DNA of 64,000 nucleotides, taken from Pelomonas sp965229315 (GTDB taxonomy: Bacteria > Pseudomonadota > Gammaproteobacteria > Burkholderiales > Burkholderiaceae_C). This document shows positions 37,835-46,030 of this stretch, in pieces (position 1 is the stretch's first letter; each line of letters begins with the position of its first letter). The notes below the pieces were generated by a model. The model worked only from the letters and a program-made list of their open reading frames with translations. It did no database searches and was not told the origin of the DNA. The translations under genes and the position numbers were made by a program. The stretch spans positions 806,001-870,000 of the forward strand of contig NZ_CBDDJA010000001.1 of the NCBI RefSeq assembly GCF_965229315.1, in the 5' to 3' direction.

Positions 37835-38815
37835 ATGCAATACCGCCGTCTCGGCCGCGCCGGCCTCCAGGTTTCCGAGCTCTCGCTGGGCTCCTGGGTC
37901 ACGTACCACAACCAGGTCGACACCAAGGCAGCCACCGAGATGCTGGCCGCCGCCTTCGACGCCGGTGTCAACTTCTTCGACAACGCCGAGGTCTATGCCC
38001 AGGGCGAGAGCGAAGTGGTGATGGGCCAGGCCTTCAAGGCGCTGGGCTGGAACCGGCTGGACTACATCGTCTCCAGCAAGTTCTTCTGGGGCCTGGCGCG
38101 GGACGGCGTGACGGTCAACCGCAAGGACACGCTGAACCGCAAGTACCTGATGCAGGCCGTGGATGCATCGCTGAAGCGTTTCCAGCTCGACCACCTGGAC
38201 CTGATCTACTGCCACCGCCCCGACCCGCACACGCCCATCGAGGAGACCGTCTGGGCGATGAGCGACATCATCCGCCAGGGCAAGGCGCTGTACTGGGGCA
38301 CCAGCGAGTGGTCGGCCGGCGACATCCGCGCCGCGTGGGAGATCGCCGAGCGCCACCACCTGCACAAGCCGGTCGTCGAGCAGCCCCAATACCACCTGTT
38401 CCACCGCCGCAAGGTCGAGCAGGAGTTCGCGCGCCTGTACGACGACATCGGCCTGGGCCTGACCACGTGGAGCCCGCTGGCCTCGGGCCTGCTGACCGGC
38501 AAGTACCGCCACGGCGTCCCCGAGGGCAGCCGTGCGTCGCTGGAGAGCATGGCCTGGCTGCGCGACAACGTGCTGGACAAGGCCAAGAACGACGCCGTCG
38601 CCAAGCTGGGCGACATCGCCGCGGAGCTGGGCTGCAACACCGCGCAGCTCGCCATCGCCTGGGCCAACCGCAACCCGCGCGTGTCCACCGTCATCCTGGG
38701 CGCCAGCCGCATCGGGCAGCTGCACGACAACCTCGCCGCGCTGGCCGTCACGCCCAAGCTCACGCCGGCCGTCGTGGAGCGCATCGACGCCATCACCAAG
38801 CCGCTGTCGCAGTAA
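37835..38815 (+). CDS. Aldo/keto reductase (potassium-channel beta-subunit type)
   Basis: A 326-residue NADPH-dependent oxidoreductase with a TIM-barrel fold. The catalytic tetrad is readable as D49, Y54, K82 and H127. The sequence MQYRRLGRAGLQVSELSLGSWVTY and the C-terminal VSTVILGASRIGQLHDNL place it with the Kv-beta/YghZ group, which reduces aldehydes such as methylglyoxal. Substrate not known here. It ends 72 bp before the first diguanylate cyclase gene; a link between them is not indicated. Confidence 0.9.
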   Translation: MQYRRLGRAGLQVSELSLGSWVTYHNQVDTKAATEMLAAAFDAGVNFFDNAEVYAQGESEVVMGQAFKALGWNRLDYIVSSKFFWGLARDGVTVNRKDTLNRKYLMQAVDASLKRFQLDHLDLIYCHRPDPHTPIEETVWAMSDIIRQGKALYWGTSEWSAGDIRAAWEIAERHHLHKPVVEQPQYHLFHRRKVEQEFARLYDDIGLGLTTWSPLASGLLTGKYRHGVPEGSRASLESMAWLRDNVLDKAKNDAVAKLGDIAAELGCNTAQLAIAWANRNPRVSTVILGASRIGQLHDNLAALAVTPKLTPAVVERIDAITKPLSQ

Positions 38816-38887
38816 GTTTTTCCCGTTTCGGGACGCCTTGGGCGGGCGGTCCGGGATGGCGGCCTCCGGCTGGCTGAGAATGCCCCC

Positions 38888-41800
38888 ATGAGGGTCGTCA
38901 TCAGAAGAGGGTGGGCAGCCTTGCTGGTCGCCATGGGCCTGTCGGGCCTGGCGCAGGCTGTCACACCGAGGTTCGAAGCGGTGGGAGAGGTCGATTCGTT
39001 GCGGGACCGCGCCGTCTCGGCACTCGCCATGGACGCGCGCGGCTTCCTGTGGGTGGGCATGCCGGACGGGCTGCAGCGCTTCGACGGCTATCGGTTCCGC
39101 CGCTACCCGCTGCGCGACCCGGGCGACGGCGTCGCCGTCGACCAGTTCGTGCGCAGCCTGATGGCCGACCCGCGCGGTGGCCTGTGGGTGGCCGCCGGCA
39201 ACAGCGGCCTGGCCTGGCTGGACACGGCGTCCGGCCAATGGACGCGCTGGGCGCGTGCCGAAGGCGCCCCCGTGGACGCCCGCGCGCCGGCCTCCAACGC
39301 CGTGCGCGCGCTGGCGCTGGAACCCGACGGCAGCCTGTGGGTGGGCACGCAGGGCGGCCTGTCGCGGCTGGACCCGCAGCGCCGCGGCTTCTCGCACCTG
39401 CGCGGCACCGCCTCGGGCCTGCCGGACGACCGCATCGCGTCGCTGCTGCTGGACCGCCACGGCACGTTGTGGATAGGCAGCTGGCGGGGCCTGGCCCGCA
39501 AGCGCGCCGGCAGCGAGCGCATCGAGCCGGTCGAACTGGGCCTGGCCCTGCCGCATATCACCCTGCTGGCCGAGACGCGCGATGGCCGCGTGCTCGTGGG
39601 CACCGGCCAGGGCGACCTGCGCATGCTGTCGGCAGACGACGGCCGCGCGCTGCCCTTCGCCGCGCGTGCCGGCGCCAGCGACGGCGCCTGGCCCGTGCTG
39701 TCCATGGTCCAGGCCGACGACGACGAACTCTGGCTGGGTGGGCGCAATGGCATCGAGCGCCGCAAGGCCGGCGATGGCGCGCTGATCGAGCGCCTGCCGC
39801 CCGAAGGCAGCAGCCCGGCGCCCGTGCCGCGCAGCGAGGTGCGCGCGCTGATGCGCGACCCCGCCGGCCTGATCTGGGCCGGCAGCTATGGCTCGGGCCT
39901 GATGCGCCACGTGCCGCCGTTGCCGGGCCTGGCCGTCGTGCAGAACGAGGGCGAGCGCTGGCGGCGCTTCGGCGACCTGGACGTGCGCAGCGTGCTGCAG
40001 CTGGACAACGGCCGCATCTGGCTGGGCACCCAGGCCGCCGGCGTGCTCGTGCTGGACGCCGCGCTGCAGCCCGTGGGCGAGATCCTCAACGCCGCGGGCC
40101 GCCAGGGCGCGCTGGGCCGCATCGGCGCGATGGCGCAGACCCCCGACGGCATCTGGCTGGCGGCGGAGTCCCAGCTGATGCGCTTCGACACGCAGGGCCG
40201 CTGGCGCCAGACGCTGGACGGCAGCCGCTCGACCGTGCGCCGCATGCTGGCCACGCGCGACGGCACGCTGTGGCTGGGCACCACCGACGGCCTGTGGCGT
40301 CTGCGCCGGGGCGCGACGGAACTGCAGCCCGTCATGCTGGGCAGCCGGCGCAGCAGCGGCGAAGTCAATGCCATCCTGGAGATGCCCGACGGCAGCCTGT
40401 GGGCCGGCGGTGCGGCCGGCCTGCTGCGGATCGCCGAGCCCGGCGCCGCGCAGCCCACGGCCGATGCGCCGCCCACGCCCGGCCTCGTCGGTCGCACCGT
40501 CGTGGGCCTCGGCGTGGACGGCCAGGGCCGGCTGTGGGTGGACACCAGCGCCGGCCTGCATCAACGCGTCGGCGAGGACGCCCAGGGCGTGCGCTTCGAG
40601 GGCTTCCCGGCCGCGTCGGGGGACGACGTCATCGGCGTCTTCGGCGCCAACCTGCTGGCCGACGCGCAGGGCCGCATCTGGACGCACCGCGGCTATTTCG
40701 ACCCGAGCAGCGGCGAGCGGCTGGAACTGGGCGCCGTGGACGGCGCCGACATCGGCACCGGCTGGTTCCGCGCCTACACGCGGCTGGCCGACGGGCGCTT
40801 CCTGTTCGGCGGCGCGCATGGCCTGCTGGTGCTGCAGCCCGAGCGCTTCACGCGCTGGACCTACCAGCCGCCGGTCGTCGCGACCGAGCTGCGCCTGGGC
40901 GGCGCCAACCAGCCCGTGCCGGCCCAGGGCCAGCCGCTGGTGCTCGCGCCGGGCGACCGCAGCTTCAGCATCGGCTTCGCCGCGCTGGACTTCAGCCGCC
41001 CGGCCAACCTGCGCTACCGCTACCGCCTGGAAGGCCTGGACAGCGACTGGCTGGAGGCGGGCCCCACCGCCCGCCGCGCGGCCTACACCAACCTCGACCC
41101 CGGCCGCTACGTGATGCGCGTGCAGGGCAGCAACCGCCAGGGCGACTGGAGCCCGCGCGAGCTGCGGCTGGACGTGCAGGTGCAGGCCGCCTGGTGGCAG
41201 ACGCGCTGGCTGCAGGTGCTGGCCGGCCTGGCCGTGCTGGGCCTGGTGCTGCGGGCGTTCCGGCTGCGCACGCGGCTGCTGCTGAAGCGCCAGCGCGTGC
41301 TGGAGGAGGCGGTGGCCTCGGCCACCGCCGCGCTCAACGCCAAGTCCGCCGAGCTGGAGGAAGCCAGCCTCACCGACCCGCTGACGGGCCTGCGCAACCG
41401 CCGCTTCCTGGAGCAGCAGCTGCCCGGGGACATCGCGCTGGCCGTGCGCCGCCACGAAGGCGGCGAGCTCTACGGCCACCCGTCGCGCCCCACGCCGCTG
41501 GACGCCAACGGCGAGATGCTGTTCTTCCTGATCGACGTGGACCACTTCAAGCGCATCAACGACGAGCACGGCCACATGGCCGGCGACGCGGTGCTGATGC
41601 AGATGCGCGGCCGGCTGGGGCAGGTCTTTCGCGCCTCCGACCATCTCGTGCGCTGGGGTGGCGAGGAGTTCCTCGTCGTCGCCCGCGACACGCCGCGCAC
41701 GCGTGGCGCCGAGCTGGCCGAACGCGCCCGCCAGTGCATCGCCGGCCAGCCGTTCACGCTGGACGGCGGCGCGCAGCTGTCGCTGACCTGCTCGGTCGGC

Positions 41801-42028
41801 TTCATCGCCTTCCCGCTGTGCGTGAGCCTGCCGCGCGCGCTGGACTGGCGCGCCGCCGTGGACCTGGCCGACACCGCGCTCTACCAGGCCAAGCGGGATG
41901 GCCGCGACGCCTGGGTGGGCCTGCTGGACGCCAGCGCCGCCAGCGAGGCCGAGCTGCGCCAGGACGCCCGGCTGCCGCTGGCGGACTGGGCCGCCAGTGG
42001 CCGGCTGCGGCTGCAGCATTCGCGCTGA
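38888..42028 (+). CDS. Membrane diguanylate cyclase with periplasmic two-component-regulator propellers (copy 1)
   Basis: A 1046-residue sensor enzyme making c-di-GMP. An N-terminal signal segment (about residues 8-25) is followed by roughly 600 residues of Reg_prop beta-propeller repeats, seen as recurring LWVGT/LWLGT and GLWRL blades. A Y_Y_Y domain follows at about 665-770, ending YRYRLEGLDSDWLEAG. A membrane helix is at about 774-793, then a short coiled-coil, then the GGDEF domain. The active site is GGEEF at 924-928. An RxxD inhibitory site (R915-D918) lies five residues upstream, so product inhibition is expected. No histidine kinase module is present. A close paralogue of the same length follows after 111 bp. 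Confidence 0.92.
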   Translation: MRVVIRRGWAALLVAMGLSGLAQAVTPRFEAVGEVDSLRDRAVSALAMDARGFLWVGMPDGLQRFDGYRFRRYPLRDPGDGVAVDQFVRSLMADPRGGLWVAAGNSGLAWLDTASGQWTRWARAEGAPVDARAPASNAVRALALEPDGSLWVGTQGGLSRLDPQRRGFSHLRGTASGLPDDRIASLLLDRHGTLWIGSWRGLARKRAGSERIEPVELGLALPHITLLAETRDGRVLVGTGQGDLRMLSADDGRALPFAARAGASDGAWPVLSMVQADDDELWLGGRNGIERRKAGDGALIERLPPEGSSPAPVPRSEVRALMRDPAGLIWAGSYGSGLMRHVPPLPGLAVVQNEGERWRRFGDLDVRSVLQLDNGRIWLGTQAAGVLVLDAALQPVGEILNAAGRQGALGRIGAMAQTPDGIWLAAESQLMRFDTQGRWRQTLDGSRSTVRRMLATRDGTLWLGTTDGLWRLRRGATELQPVMLGSRRSSGEVNAILEMPDGSLWAGGAAGLLRIAEPGAAQPTADAPPTPGLVGRTVVGLGVDGQGRLWVDTSAGLHQRVGEDAQGVRFEGFPAASGDDVIGVFGANLLADAQGRIWTHRGYFDPSSGERLELGAVDGADIGTGWFRAYTRLADGRFLFGGAHGLLVLQPERFTRWTYQPPVVATELRLGGANQPVPAQGQPLVLAPGDRSFSIGFAALDFSRPANLRYRYRLEGLDSDWLEAGPTARRAAYTNLDPGRYVMRVQGSNRQGDWSPRELRLDVQVQAAWWQTRWLQVLAGLAVLGLVLRAFRLRTRLLLKRQRVLEEAVASATAALNAKSAELEEASLTDPLTGLRNRRFLEQQLPGDIALAVRRHEGGELYGHPSRPTPLDANGEMLFFLIDVDHFKRINDEHGHMAGDAVLMQMRGRLGQVFRASDHLVRWGGEEFLVVARDTPRTRGAELAERARQCIAGQPFTLDGGAQLSLTCSVGFIAFPLCVSLPRALDWRAAVDLADTALYQAKRDGRDAWVGLLDASAASEAELRQDARLPLADWAASGRLRLQHSR

Positions 42029-42139
42029 CACGGCTTGAAGCCCCTCGCCCGGTTCCGGCCGGCGGGCGGCACCGGACTACTCGTTACCCCGTAGCCGCCG
42101 CGCCGCGGTGCTGACTTCATCAGGCGCCAGAATGTCTGC

Positions 42140-45100
42140 ATGAAATTCGTGACGAGGTGGGGGGCCGCGCTGCTGGCTGCCGCGGGGTTGTGCACGGCCG
42201 CGATGGCGGTCGTGCCGCGCTTCGAGCCCATCGGCGATCCGGGTGCGGTTCGGGACAACGTCGTGTCGGCGCTGGCGCTGGACGCGCGCGGCCTGCTGTG
42301 GGCCGGCTCGCCCGAAGGCCTGCTGCGTTTCGACGGCTATGCCTTCCGCCGCTACCCGCTCAGCGCCCCGGACGGGCAGCTGCTGCCCGAGCAGTTCGTG
42401 CGCGCCATGCTGCCCGACCCGCGCGGCTGGATGTGGGTGGCCGCCGGCAACAGCGGCCTCGTGCGCCTGGACCTCGCCACCGGCCGCTGGGCCCGCTGGG
42501 CGCGCGACGGCAGCTCCGCCGACGACACCGCGCCCGCCGCCAACACGGTGCGCACGCTCGCGCTGGAAAAGGACGGCACGCTGTGGCTGGGCGGCAGCGG
42601 CGGCCTGGACCGCTTCGACATCAAGACGCAGCGCTTCACGCACCACCGCGGCCGCGAGGACGGCCTGCCCGACCCGCGCGTGCAGACGCTGCTCCTGGAC
42701 CGGCAGGGCACGCTGTGGATAGGCACCTGGCGCGGCATCGCACGCAAGGCCGCCGACGGACCCATCGAGACGCTGGACGTGAACCTGGGCGACCAGCTCG
42801 TCACGCTGATCACCGAGACGCTGGACGGTCGCATCGTCGTCGGCACGGCGCAGGGGCAGTTGCGCGCGCTGTCGCCCGCGGGCGAGGCGCTGCCCTTCAG
42901 CCCCGGTGCCGAACCCGGCAAGGCAGCGGGTGCGACGTCCGGCGTCTCGCCCGTCATGGCGATGGCGCAGCCGGACGACGGCGAGCTGTGGTTCGGCGAT
43001 GCGTCCGGCCTGTCGCGCCGGCGTGCGTCCGATGGCGAACTGATCGAGCGCCTGCCCGCCACCGGCGTGGCCGCGGCGCCGCGCAGCGACGTGCGGGCGC
43101 TGCTGCGCGACCCCTCCGGCACCATCTGGGCGGGCAGCTTCGGCGGCGGGCTGATGCGCCACGTGCCGTCGCTGCCCGGCCTGTCCATGGTGCGCGAGGC
43201 CATCGGCGCGCAGCCGCCCGCGCTGGACGTGCGCAGCGTGCTGCAGCTGCACAGCGGCGAGGTCTGGCTGGGCACGCTCAGCGGCGGCATCGAGCGGCGC
43301 GACCGCCAGCTCGACCCCATCGCCCGCATCGCGCCGGGCACCAACGGCCTGCCGCCAGGGCGGGTCAACGCGCTGGGGCAGTCCCGGGACGGCTCCGTCT
43401 GGGTCGCCATCGACACGCAGATGCTGCGCTTCGACCCTCAGGGCCACTGGAAGGAGACGCTGCGCAGCGGCAACGCCGTGCCGCGGCGCTTCCACCCGAC
43501 CGACGACGGGGCGCTGTGGATCGCGACGCTGGACGGGCTGATGCGCTGGACGCCGGCGCACCCGACGATGCGCGCCATTGCGACCGCCGGCCTGGTGGGC
43601 GGCACCGGCGAGGTCAACGCCTTCGCCACCCTGCCCGACGGCAGCCTGTGGGCGGGCGGCGCGGCGGGGTTGTTCCGCGTCGCCAAGCCGGGCGCCGAGG
43701 AACCCGTGGCCGAGTGGGTGCCCGCCACCGGGCTGACCGGCCAGACCGTGCTGGGCATGGCCGTGGACGCCCAGGGCACGCTGTGGGTGGACACCGGCAC
43801 CGGCCTGCACCGCCTGAAAAGCAGCGATGGCAAGCAGGCGCATTTCGAGGCCATCGTCGCGTCCGACGTGGGCGGCGCGTTCGGCGCCAACCTGCTGTTC
43901 GACAAGCAGGGCCGCATCTGGTCGCAGCGCAACATGTACGACCCGCGCAGCGGTGAACGCCGCGAGCTGGGCGCCGCCGACGGCGCGGACCTGGGCACCG
44001 GTTGGTTCCGCGCCTACGCCCAGCTGGACGACGGCCGCATGCTGTTCGGCGGCGCGCGCGGCCTGCTGGTGGTCGACCCGGAACGCTTCGCGCCCTGGGT
44101 CTACAAGCCGCCGCTGGTGGTCTCCGAGCTGCGCATCGACGGCGAGGAGCGCGCGCTGCAGGACGCCAGCCCCGTCGTGCTCGCGCCCGGCGAGCTGGCC
44201 TTCAGCCTCGCGTTCGCGTCGTTGGACTACAGCCAGCCCGGGCGCAACCGCTACCGCTACCGGCTCGAAGGCCTGGACACCGGCTGGATCGAGGCCGGTG
44301 CGCTGAGCCGCACGGCCACCTACACCAACCTCTCGCCGGGCCACTACAAGCTGCACGTGCAGGGCAGCAACCGTGACGGCGCCTGGAGCGAGAGGGCGCT
44401 GCAGATCGACGTGCGCGTGCAGGCCGCCTGGTGGCAGTCGCGCTGGGCGCTGGCGCTGGCCGTCATCGCCGGCTGCCTGCTGGTGGCCGGCATCGTCACG
44501 ATGCGCACGCGGCTGCTGCTGCGCCACCGCCGCGTGCTCGAAGCCCGCGTGCGCGAGCGCACCCGGGCGCTGGAGGTCGCGACGGCCGAGCTGGCCGCCA
44601 AGTCCGTCGAGCTGGAGGAGGCCAGCCTCACCGACCCGCTGACCGGCCTGCGCAACCGCCGCTTCCTGGACCGCCAGATGCCCGCCGACGTGGCGCTGGC
44701 GCTGCGTCACTACGAGCCACCTGCCGTCATGCACGCCGGCGCCGAGAGCGAGCAGGACCTGCTGTTCTTCCTCATCGACATCGACCACTTCAAGCGCATC
44801 AACGACGCCCACGGCCACATGGCCGGCGACGCCGTGCTGACGCAGATGCGCGGCCGGCTGGAGCAGGTCTTCCGCGCCACGGACTACCTGGTGCGCTGGG
44901 GTGGCGAGGAGTTCCTCATCGTCGCCCGCGGCACGCCGCGCGGCCGCGCCGTCGAACTGGCCGAACGCGCCCGCCAGGCCCTGGCGTCGCAACCCTTCGA
45001 CCTGGACGGCGGCTACCGCCTGGCGCTGAGCTGCTCGGTGGGCTTCTCGGCCTTCCCGCTGAGCCCACGCTGGCCGGCGGCGCTGGACTGGCGCACTGCC

Positions 45101-45280
45101 ATCGACCTGGCCGACGCCGCGCTCTACCAGGCCAAGGAGCTGGGCCGCAACGCCTGGGTGGGCCTGCTGGAGGCCGACGCCGCCAGCGAGGACGAGCTGC
45201 GCCAGGACGCCCGCAGCCGGCTGGACGAGTGGGCCGCGACCGGGCGGCTCAAGCTGGCCACGTCCACGGCCATCGCGTGA
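42140..45280 (+). CDS. Membrane diguanylate cyclase with periplasmic two-component-regulator propellers (copy 2)
   Basis: A 1046-residue paralogue of the preceding gene with the same domain order: signal segment, Reg_prop propellers, Y_Y_Y domain, membrane helix at about 770-790, coiled-coil and GGDEF. The active site is GGEEF at 921-925, with an RxxD inhibitory site starting at R912, so it should be an active, product-inhibited cyclase. The cytoplasmic halves are nearly identical in long runs (ASLTDPLTGLRNRRFL, FKRIND, HGHMAGDAVL), while the propeller region has diverged more. That is consistent with duplication followed by change in ligand specificity. Confidence 0.92.
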   Translation: MKFVTRWGAALLAAAGLCTAAMAVVPRFEPIGDPGAVRDNVVSALALDARGLLWAGSPEGLLRFDGYAFRRYPLSAPDGQLLPEQFVRAMLPDPRGWMWVAAGNSGLVRLDLATGRWARWARDGSSADDTAPAANTVRTLALEKDGTLWLGGSGGLDRFDIKTQRFTHHRGREDGLPDPRVQTLLLDRQGTLWIGTWRGIARKAADGPIETLDVNLGDQLVTLITETLDGRIVVGTAQGQLRALSPAGEALPFSPGAEPGKAAGATSGVSPVMAMAQPDDGELWFGDASGLSRRRASDGELIERLPATGVAAAPRSDVRALLRDPSGTIWAGSFGGGLMRHVPSLPGLSMVREAIGAQPPALDVRSVLQLHSGEVWLGTLSGGIERRDRQLDPIARIAPGTNGLPPGRVNALGQSRDGSVWVAIDTQMLRFDPQGHWKETLRSGNAVPRRFHPTDDGALWIATLDGLMRWTPAHPTMRAIATAGLVGGTGEVNAFATLPDGSLWAGGAAGLFRVAKPGAEEPVAEWVPATGLTGQTVLGMAVDAQGTLWVDTGTGLHRLKSSDGKQAHFEAIVASDVGGAFGANLLFDKQGRIWSQRNMYDPRSGERRELGAADGADLGTGWFRAYAQLDDGRMLFGGARGLLVVDPERFAPWVYKPPLVVSELRIDGEERALQDASPVVLAPGELAFSLAFASLDYSQPGRNRYRYRLEGLDTGWIEAGALSRTATYTNLSPGHYKLHVQGSNRDGAWSERALQIDVRVQAAWWQSRWALALAVIAGCLLVAGIVTMRTRLLLRHRRVLEARVRERTRALEVATAELAAKSVELEEASLTDPLTGLRNRRFLDRQMPADVALALRHYEPPAVMHAGAESEQDLLFFLIDIDHFKRINDAHGHMAGDAVLTQMRGRLEQVFRATDYLVRWGGEEFLIVARGTPRGRAVELAERARQALASQPFDLDGGYRLALSCSVGFSAFPLSPRWPAALDWRTAIDLADAALYQAKELGRNAWVGLLEADAASEDELRQDARSRLDEWAATGRLKLATSTAIA

Positions 45281-45287
45281 ACGGGCG

Positions 45288-45902
45288 CTAAGCCGCCACC
45301 AACGCCGGCGCCCAGCCCAGCGGCGCCGGCAGCACCGCCAGGATGCGCTGGCGCAGCGGCGCGTAGGCCTCGTCCACCGGCTGGCCGGCGCGCGGCGCGA
45401 GCGGGTCCTGGTGGCTGCCGAAGGCCTCGTCCAGGTCGGCCCAGTCGTCGGCGCTCAGCAGCTCGGCGGCGAGCGGCAGCACCTCGACTTCCTCGCGGCG
45501 CATGTGGCGCAGGTAGCGCGATGTGTAGACCTTGAGCTGCTGCTCGAACTTGTCGCGCCGCGGCTCACCCATCTGTTCCCACGCCAGCAGGCTGTGCTGC
45601 AGCTCGCGGATGGCCCGCTCGCCCTGGGCGTGGTCGGCATCCAGCGCGTCCAGCGTCTCGCGCAACTCGGGGGCGAGCGCGCGCAGCTTGGGGAACAGCA
45701 ACTCGCTCTCCTTCCTGTGGTGCAGCCGCTCGGGAAACTCGTCGACATAGAACAGCATCGCCCGCAACGCGCCGAAGTCGGGCGGCGTGCCGGCGCGGCG
45801 CTGGGCGTCGAGCAGCAGCGGCAGCGTCCGCAGCATGGCGGCCAGCGCGTCGTGCTCGGCGCGGATGACGCGCACGGCCAGGGGCATTGGGGGCGTGGGC
45901 AT
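45288..45902 (-). CDS. Hemerythrin domain protein
   Basis: A 204-residue hemerythrin (HHE cation-binding) protein. The iron ligands are expected in RAEHDALAAML, HHRKESELLFPKL (HxxxE), HAQGERAI and YLRHMRREEVEVLPLA (HxxxE). Such proteins bind oxygen, NO or iron in the cytoplasm and often serve in nitrosative or oxidative stress. The start at 45902 was chosen as the first Met before the conserved helix. An FNR/Anr-like box lies 35-48 bp upstream. The stop is 8 bp from the stop of the convergent second diguanylate cyclase gene. Confidence 0.85.
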   Translation of the reverse strand: MPTPPMPLAVRVIRAEHDALAAMLRTLPLLLDAQRRAGTPPDFGALRAMLFYVDEFPERLHHRKESELLFPKLRALAPELRETLDALDADHAQGERAIRELQHSLLAWEQMGEPRRDKFEQQLKVYTSRYLRHMRREEVEVLPLAAELLSADDWADLDEAFGSHQDPLAPRAGQPVDEAYAPLRQRILAVLPAPLGWAPALVAA

Positions 45903-45936
45903 GGCGCGAGCATGGGCTCCTGCCGCGCGCGATGCC

Positions 45937-45950
45937 TTGCGCTGGATCAA
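45937..45950. promoter_or_regulatory. FNR/Anr-type box between hemerythrin gene and tkt
   Basis: The sequence TTGCG-CTGG-ATCAA matches the TTGAT-N4-ATCAA consensus of FNR/Anr regulators at 8 of 10 positions. It lies in the divergent region between the hemerythrin gene and tkt. Oxygen-responsive control of the hemerythrin gene is the more sensible reading. Confidence 0.45.
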
Positions 45951-45987
45951 GGACAGGCGCCCGTGCGCCCGTGCGCGGCACCCCCCG

Positions 45988-45993
45988 TAAAAT
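45988..45993 (+). promoter_or_regulatory. Probable -10 element of the tkt promoter
   Basis: TAAAAT stands in an otherwise very GC-rich gap, 38 bp before the tkt ATG. No good -35 hexamer is seen at the correct distance, so this is a partial promoter call. Confidence 0.35.
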
Positions 45994-46030
45994 CCCTGGT
46001 TTTGCCCAACCGCCCAAGAAAGCCCCGGCC

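Noticed and set aside
37718..44992. Minus-strand open frames of 1437 and 971 codons opposite the two diguanylate cyclase genes
   Set aside because: They show the same low-complexity antisense composition and run across gene boundaries. The plus-strand genes have clear domains and ribosome-binding contexts.
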